64,000 bases of DNA. Source: Selaginella moellendorffii. Taxonomy: Eukaryota > Streptophyta > Lycopodiopsida > Selaginellales > Selaginellaceae. The notes beneath the pieces were generated by a model. The model ran no database searches and was not told where the DNA came from. It was given only the letters and a program-made list of their open reading frames with translations. The translations under genes and the position numbers were made by a program. The stretch covers positions 295,029-359,028 of the forward strand of contig NW_003314272.1 of the NCBI RefSeq assembly GCF_000143415.4, in the 5' to 3' direction. Positions 59,092-64,000 of the stretch are shown here, one piece after another; positions within the stretch are counted from its first letter, which is position 1, and every line of letters starts with the position of its first letter.

Positions 59092-60347
59092 TCCAGCTAC
59101 TAGCTTTTCATCTGTCAGCTCTAATTGTTGTGCATTTCTGAACAGGCGAGGAATTGTGTTCTTCTTCCAGCCACTGTCAATGTGGATGCAGAGAAGGGGG
59201 AGGAGCTCACCAGTTGGACTTTTGGGATGGAAGGCGAGGATCTGAGGCTGTACAACACAGATAGTGGGAGAAAAGAATGCATGGGGATCCTCATCCAAGT
59301 GACAGACACTCCATGCAGTTCCATGCAAGAATATAGACTGGCACTTGTGGTAGAGACAGCGTCTGCCTTCAAGATCCACCTTGCACATCCTAGCGGCTTC
59401 CCGGAGGGGGGCAGCGGCTATGAGGAATTCCTAGAGGGAGCTAGGGAGAGGTTGTCCAGGAGGCCCACAATTTCAAAGACGCTGCGGGTCTATGAAGATC
59501 ACATGGAATCCACGGACCTCACCTACGGCGATGTTCAAAAACTATATTCCAACATTGAGCCGTTGAGAGTGACTCCAGTTCGCGAAGCAAAGGGGAAGGG
59601 CGTCGATCTGGAAACTACCTCGAAGCAGAAAAGGGTGGTCAAGCTCAAGCCGACGTCCGACTCTCCTGCTCCAAAAAAGAAGCTACTCAGTGATGCCATT
59701 GCCTCGGGTTCGAACACTACACCCACCAAAAAGAAGAGCCGCAAAGAGCAGAAAGAACAAGAAGAGGCAGCAAAAATCGTCGCAGATAATAGTACTTGTT
59801 ACTATTCCAACAAAGTATATACAATCGACATGAGCCGTATCGACATCCAAAGCAAATACAACCACAGGCTAGTATCTGATGAGTGGGTGGAGAAACTGAA
59901 GCAGAAGATGCTGGCAAGTCCAGTAACACCCGACATCACAGACGTGATCCCCTACTACCGAACAATGAAGGGCGAGACGAGGTTTCCAGACTTGATCAAT
60001 AGGAAGGTGTTGGACGATCAGAACATCCGGTTCTATGCCGTCTCCGGGCAGCATTCTAGCTTGGCGATGCAAGAGATAGTTGTGGATATTATGGTGGGCG
60101 AGGAGGTGAAGAAAGTCTTCAAGACAAGAGTTGTCCGCCTGATAAAAGGCAACTCGCCCCTCCGATCTATCATATACATCTCCCACGCGCAAAATGTCAA
60201 GCAAGAAACGTGCTACAAATCGGGTCTGCACGAGACATTGGCACGAACACGAAAGCTCTAGGTTCAACTGAAGAAGCCACAAAAACCAGGACAAGGACGT
60301 GCACTAGCAACTAGCGCCTGGCAGGTAAGCCTCGTTGCATGTGGCAT

Positions 60348-60369
60348 AGCATGTGGCCTCACGCCATTT
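60348..60369. repeat. Palindromic repeat in the 54-nt intron 60325-60378
   Basis: GCATGTGGCCTCACGCCATT, then TCCATTGCAG|GAA. The 3' side of the repeat runs into the acceptor. Confidence 0.8.
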
Positions 60370-61843
60370 CCATTGCAGGAATTCTCGAGTCTTCTCTCGA
60401 AAACACTGGGGGTCAATGACACACTCAGCATCCATAACATTCTACTCGCGACAAAAGTTGTTTTTGACAAATGGGTAGATGTGCTGAGGAGGTACCATGA
60501 CGGGGAGTTGCCAAACTCAATGGGTGTGGAGGACGGCTGGAAGCCCAATGATTTGAAGCTCAACGCCTTGCGTTTCTCGCGGTCTCTAGACGACGATGAC
60601 CTTCTGACAGTGGCTAATGCTCTTCTACGTAGTGAGGTAGTCTTCAACAAGACCAAAATGACTCCCGGCCATATTGTGACATACGAGGACTTGTGCACGA
60701 CTCTGAGAGCTCGTGCGCTATTGAAGGATTGGATCTTCGAGCAAGTGGCCGTGGAGAGGGTGAGCATCGACACCACGCAAGAGATGATGGAAGCGCTGGA
60801 GTTGTCAAATGAAGACATCGACGAGTACGTGAAGGGGGCCCCCAAGTTCATCGATCTGCTGCGGGATGCCACGAAAAGTAAAGCTGAGAAGTTGGATCAG
60901 TATCCAAATTTCATTAAGATTGATGTCGACCGCCGGCTTCAGAAACAGCTCGACCCCGCAGCAGAGGCCTATCGAGAACCTTACCGGGTATACTTGAATT
61001 CGGATGAGGATCAAAGGTGGAGGAGCATCGTTTCCCGCGGAGATGAGCAGGTCAAGAACATCTTTTGTGTGATGGACTTCACAAACGAGGAGATCACTCA
61101 TGCAGACGAAGTCAGCTCCATCATTGACTTAATGGTGGGACTTGCGGAGGTGGAATCTTCAGTCCACTATATGATCTACGACTCCGAATCCTATCACAAG
61201 TTCTGGAAGGCCTTGAACGAGGTGAAGGCTCGGTTGAAAGGCAAGGAGATGCGGGAGATCCATGGGATAATGGCTAAGAAGAAGATACCGACGAATGTCC
61301 GCATCTTCACACTCGCCCTTGTTATTGGTCCTGCAGCAGAGTGGGACTGGAGTGACTTCCCAGCTTCGTTCGACAAGGCCAATCGAATTGATCTGAGGGA
61401 GGTCAATTTACCCGTGCCTGAGGAACTGAAGACGGCTATGGAGCTTTCGAATCCAAAGAAAGCTCCAGGTGCAGCATGGGAAATGCTCAGCTGGGTCTTC
61501 AACGCAATAGCGGGTGGGTCACCTGCTTCCGACTCCAAGGGCAAATGCGTTGTCGAGTACAACTGCGGCGGACTATTCTTTCGAGCCGCACTACTCAAGG
61601 GTGTCCCGTGTGTTGCAGTGACAAACTCCATTGAAGAGGTGACTTCAATGGAGCATATAATTACAGTTGCCAAAGAAAAACAGTATCTTCTCTGTGAACC
61701 TGGTGAGTACACACTTTAAGTTTAAATGTTATCTCACAAGCTCTGTATGCAGGAGCGTGGCCACCCCCAGATGCTAAAACGGCGTTAACAGCTACTGTTG
61801 AAGATACCCATGTTGGGCCGAGCTCACAACTTGCACAAGGTAA

Positions 61844-61868
61844 GGTCACGTGAGGCCTCACGCCATTT
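61844..61868. repeat. Palindromic repeat filling the 38-nt intron 61840-61877
   Basis: GTAAG donor, then GTCACGTGAGGCCTCACGCC, then ATTTTGATTATAG. Nearly the whole intron is the repeat plus splice ends, at an unusually short length for a plant intron. Confidence 0.75.
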
Positions 61869-61983
61869 TGATTATAGATCGTTGTGAATATTCAGACACA
61901 AGGACTGAAAAGCGCACTGGTGGCGCATCGAAGAAGGACAAACAGACAAGCAATAGGAAAAAAGGAGGTACAAATTATATTTG

Positions 61984-62009
61984 CAATGGCGTGTGGTCTC
62001 ATGCCATTC
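61984..62009. repeat. Palindromic repeat in the 49-nt intron 61968-62016
   Basis: AATGGCGTGTGGTCTCATGC, then CATTCCTTGCAG|GAG. Confidence 0.8.
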
Positions 62010-62174
62010 CTTGCAGGAGAAACTTCTTCAAAGGCAAAACAGGCAAGCACCAGCCAAGCTCAAACTGACAGTGGTCATAAAAAGCGAAAGCACGTTGGAC
62101 AGTCGTCGAGATCAGAGGCATTTGATTCGAAAAGGAAGAAGGGCAACGAAAAGATGATAGGTAATGCCTCGCGG

Positions 62175-62199
62175 TTATGGCGTGTGTGCTCATGCCATT
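62175..62199. repeat. Palindromic repeat in the 47-nt intron 62161-62207
   Basis: TATGGCGTGTGTGCTCATGC, then CATTCATTGCAG|ATC. The 3' half is almost identical to that of the intron ending at 62016. Confidence 0.8.
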
Positions 62200-62359
62200 C
62201 ATTGCAGATCAAGGGCTGAGTGAAAGCAGGCAGTCACCACCTCATGACTCAAATTCCTATGGCGGACTCCCCTTCCCCAATCTCAATGGAGAGGTACAAT
62301 GGATGAGGGAAGCTTTTCAAGTCAGGGCCACGTTTTTCTCATCTTGTCGTCTTTGAAGG

Positions 62360-62759
62360 GTGCAAGAACGTGCAGAAACCATGTTAAGACAGTCGGGTGA
62401 GGATACGGTCCTAGGTCACGCACTAAAACAGGCTATGGATGTCTTGTATTTTGAGATGGAGACTCGGCCAGATGATTTTCCCAAGATGGTCCTGGAAGAA
62501 CAAGCCATCCAGCCTGAGCAGCCTATGGAAGAAATGCAGGAGGGGGATGAGGAGCCAGAGAAAGATAATGAGCAGGAAGAGCAGAAGGACGAAGAGGAGG
62601 ACAAAGAAGAGGAGGACGAAGAAGAGGAGGACGAAGAGGACTTGGATGGTCCTCACAATGGTGACGATCACAATAATGACGACAACGATGATGACGACGA
62701 TGGCCAGCCTGAGGTGGCCAAAGAGCAGCGGAGGAAGGTCATACAAGACAAACCATCAG
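62360..62759 (+). other. Acidic low-complexity segment of the large gene
   Basis: Within exon 62208-62759, from about 62540 on, the reading is a dense run of Glu then Asp (EEDEEEEDEEDL, DDNDDDDDG), preceded by a helical stretch (ERAETMLRQSGEDTVLGHAL). It probably marks a nuclear or chromatin-type acidic region. Confidence 0.6.
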
Positions 62760-62816
62760 GTAAATAATAGTACATCCATTCCTAACCTTTTACCATTTCT
62801 AACATTGTCCATGTAG

Positions 62817-62831
62817 GTCGCAGAGCAAATG
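62817..62831 (+). other. 15-nt microexon of the large gene
   Basis: GTCGCAGAGCAAATG lies between CATGTAG and GTAAGT. It is phase 1 on both sides and adds RRAN plus part-codons, keeping frame with both neighbours. Confidence 0.45.
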
Positions 62832-63407
62832 GTAAGTAGAGATTATTCAGTTGAATTTACAAACTCTAGCCTTTAGTGTCGAGGAAGGATAGTGCCAAGC
62901 AAGGGTCGAAACGTATGTCCAATCCTTCAGAATCAACAGTGCGCCCAAGTGATATCAGTCCTAGTTCCTCAATAGCAGTTGATGGTAAATACAGTATAGT
63001 CGATTCAATGTGCTAATGAGTTTGTTTTTAGTAGCACGGGAGGATACCATCTCAATCGAAGGGAGATATTTGGACATGCATATGGATCTGCCAGTGGACT
63101 CTACTTGCCTGCAAGAGTCATCAGAGTTGGTGGAGGCTACTATCCATATCAACGCCAAGCAAGCTGACCACGCTCCACTTGATGCTGCCCATACCATTGA
63201 GTCAATCTTGTCCACGTATCCAACTGACGGTGACCAGGCGCCATTGGACCCGCATGAGGCCGCCCCAGCCGCCGAGCCGGTCGTATCCTCATTTCCAACG
63301 GACTCAACGTGTGCCCAATCGTTTGACTACGCGCCGTTGGAACCTCCCTACACCGCCCCTGCTGCCTGTTCGGTCATGTCCACTTTGCCAACGGAGGCAC
63401 CAGCTGA

Positions 63408-63505
63408 AATGGCGTGTGATCACACGCCATCGGAACCACCCCATGCCACTGTTGAGCCAGTTGTACCAGAGTCTACAGCTGAAATGGCATGTGCCCACAC
63501 GCCAT
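63408..63505. repeat. Two palindromic repeat copies inside coding exon 63032-63616
   Basis: AATGGCGTGTGATCACACGC (63409-63428) and AATGGCATGTGCCCACACGC (63483-63502). Both read EMAC(D/A)HTPS in frame, and each is part of a longer coding repeat with the preceding AE. Confidence 0.8.
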
Positions 63506-64000
63506 CGGATGCGATTGACCCCACATTGCAGAGGAGAGTATTTCCGCCCTTCACATTTCCTCGACCAAAACCCTCTCAACGACCATCGGGAGCAACATTC
63601 GCTAATATTGTAGATGGTAAAATTGACTTGTACCATTTTTTATGCTGACGCATTTCATTTCAGAGTCACGGCGAAGGTACTGTATCGTTTTTGATCTGAA
63701 CGGTGTCCTTTTCTCCCATGAGCGTGGCTCGTCCTCGAATGTCACTGCACGCTCCAAAGCCTGCGGTCGCAAGTTGGTCAAAAGAGACAGATTCACATTA
63801 ATCACACGGGAGAAACTGCGGGATCTAATAATGACCATGCGACACTTAAAATAGAGGGCCGGGTTCAATTTGCAATTGGGAGTTTGGACATCCATGATGC
63901 GCCACAATGCATTAACGTTGCTACAGATGATGCACGATCAGATGCGAGTAATATTACCATTTGACTTTCTCCTAACGCAGGAGGATTGCTTGACTATGGT

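Larger units (their letters stand above)
59146..64000 (+). pseudogene. Large multidomain gene: ParB-like N-terminus, NLI/FCP1-type HAD C-terminus (exons 2-11, runs off window)
   Basis: Exons 59146-60324, 60379-61702, 61753-61839, 61878-61967, 62017-62160, 62208-62759, 62817-62831, 62877-62984, 63032-63616, 63664-64000+. The introns after the second and later exons are all phase 1, which supports the model. About 1470 codons are in view. Residues near 224-320 (YTIDMSRIDIQ ... FYAVSGQHSSLAMQEIV) resemble a ParB/Srx-type domain. An unrecognised 440-residue part ends with CVVEYNCGGLFFRAALLKG, vaguely methyltransferase-like. Lys-rich, Glu/Asp-rich and Pro/Thr-rich segments follow. Exon 11 has FDLNGVLFS and GVWTSMMRHNA, motifs of NLI/FCP1-type HAD phosphatases. 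In-frame stops: TAG 60259, TGA 62354, TAG 63852. Confidence 0.6.

Noticed and set aside
63744-63851. Reading the segment before TAG 63852 as an intron (GT at about 63777, AG at 63853-63854).
   Set aside because: The in-frame sequence on both sides matches the expected NLI-type order up to GVWTS, so a nonsense change is simpler. The splicing alternative needs RNA data to exclude fully.
38911-63854. UAG recoding (reassigned or read-through stop) suggested by three in-frame TAGs in the two element genes.
   Set aside because: A TGA occurs in the same gene, a frameshift exists in the other, and all four stops fit C-to-T decay of CAG/CGA. Ordinary genes in the window end with normal stops.

Overview
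The window looks like nuclear DNA of a land plant with a compact gene style, most likely a Selaginella-type lycophyte. This is inferred from intron lengths of mostly about 40-110 nt, typical plant gene families, LTR elements primed by the plant initiator-Met tRNA, and plant-type TTTAGGG repeats. No database could be consulted.

Positions 1-14.3 kb are a gene-rich island, all on the + strand. It holds an intronless mitochondrial dicarboxylate-type carrier (56-994), an intronless EF-hand/TPR/zinc-finger protein (1684-4158), a 14-exon alpha/beta hydrolase with a ubiquitin-interacting-like tail (5342-7741), and two tandem copies of a tiny secreted-peptide gene whose C-terminus resembles phytosulfokine (8111-8542 broken; 9196-9663 intact). 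These are followed by a PHT1 phosphate transporter (10373-12089) and a 2-oxoglutarate/Fe(II) dioxygenase (13110-14312). Their introns were placed by splice consensus plus reading-frame continuity.

Positions 15.3-26.8 kb are an AT-rich graveyard. It contains a Ty3/gypsy polyprotein riddled with stops (gag-, RT- and integrase-like stretches) and very decayed LTRs of the same family that fills the next region.

Positions 26.8-37.6 kb and 43.9-58.9 kb are occupied by a non-autonomous LTR retrotransposon family with LARD-like structure. LTRs are about 1.7-2.0 kb and carry an expanded minisatellite. The internal region is about 4 kb and has no gag/pol, a tRNA-iMet primer site and a conserved chain of hairpins with two perfect tRNA T-arms. 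One copy is nested in another of the same family with an ACTAT target-site duplication. A second locus is a mosaic LTR-INT-LTR-INT-LTR-partial LTR array.

Positions 37.6-43.9 and 58.9-64.0 kb, split by that second LTR block, form one older unit. A DUF7869-like, DDE-transposase-like gene on the minus strand is divergent from a very large multi-exon gene on the plus strand. The large gene joins a ParB-like domain, a long unrecognised region, Lys-rich and acidic segments, and an NLI/FCP1-type HAD phosphatase domain, and it runs off the window. Both genes carry nonsense codons explicable by C-to-T change. The unit is studded with about 17 copies of a short GC-rich palindrome (core GGCATGAGGCCTCATGCC) in intergenic DNA, in coding exons and inside very small introns. 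I consider this unit, a possible large DNA transposon with its own palindromic repeat and possibly introner-like behaviour, the best candidate for an undescribed system. The PSK-like peptide pair and the tRNA-like hairpin chain of the LTR elements come next.
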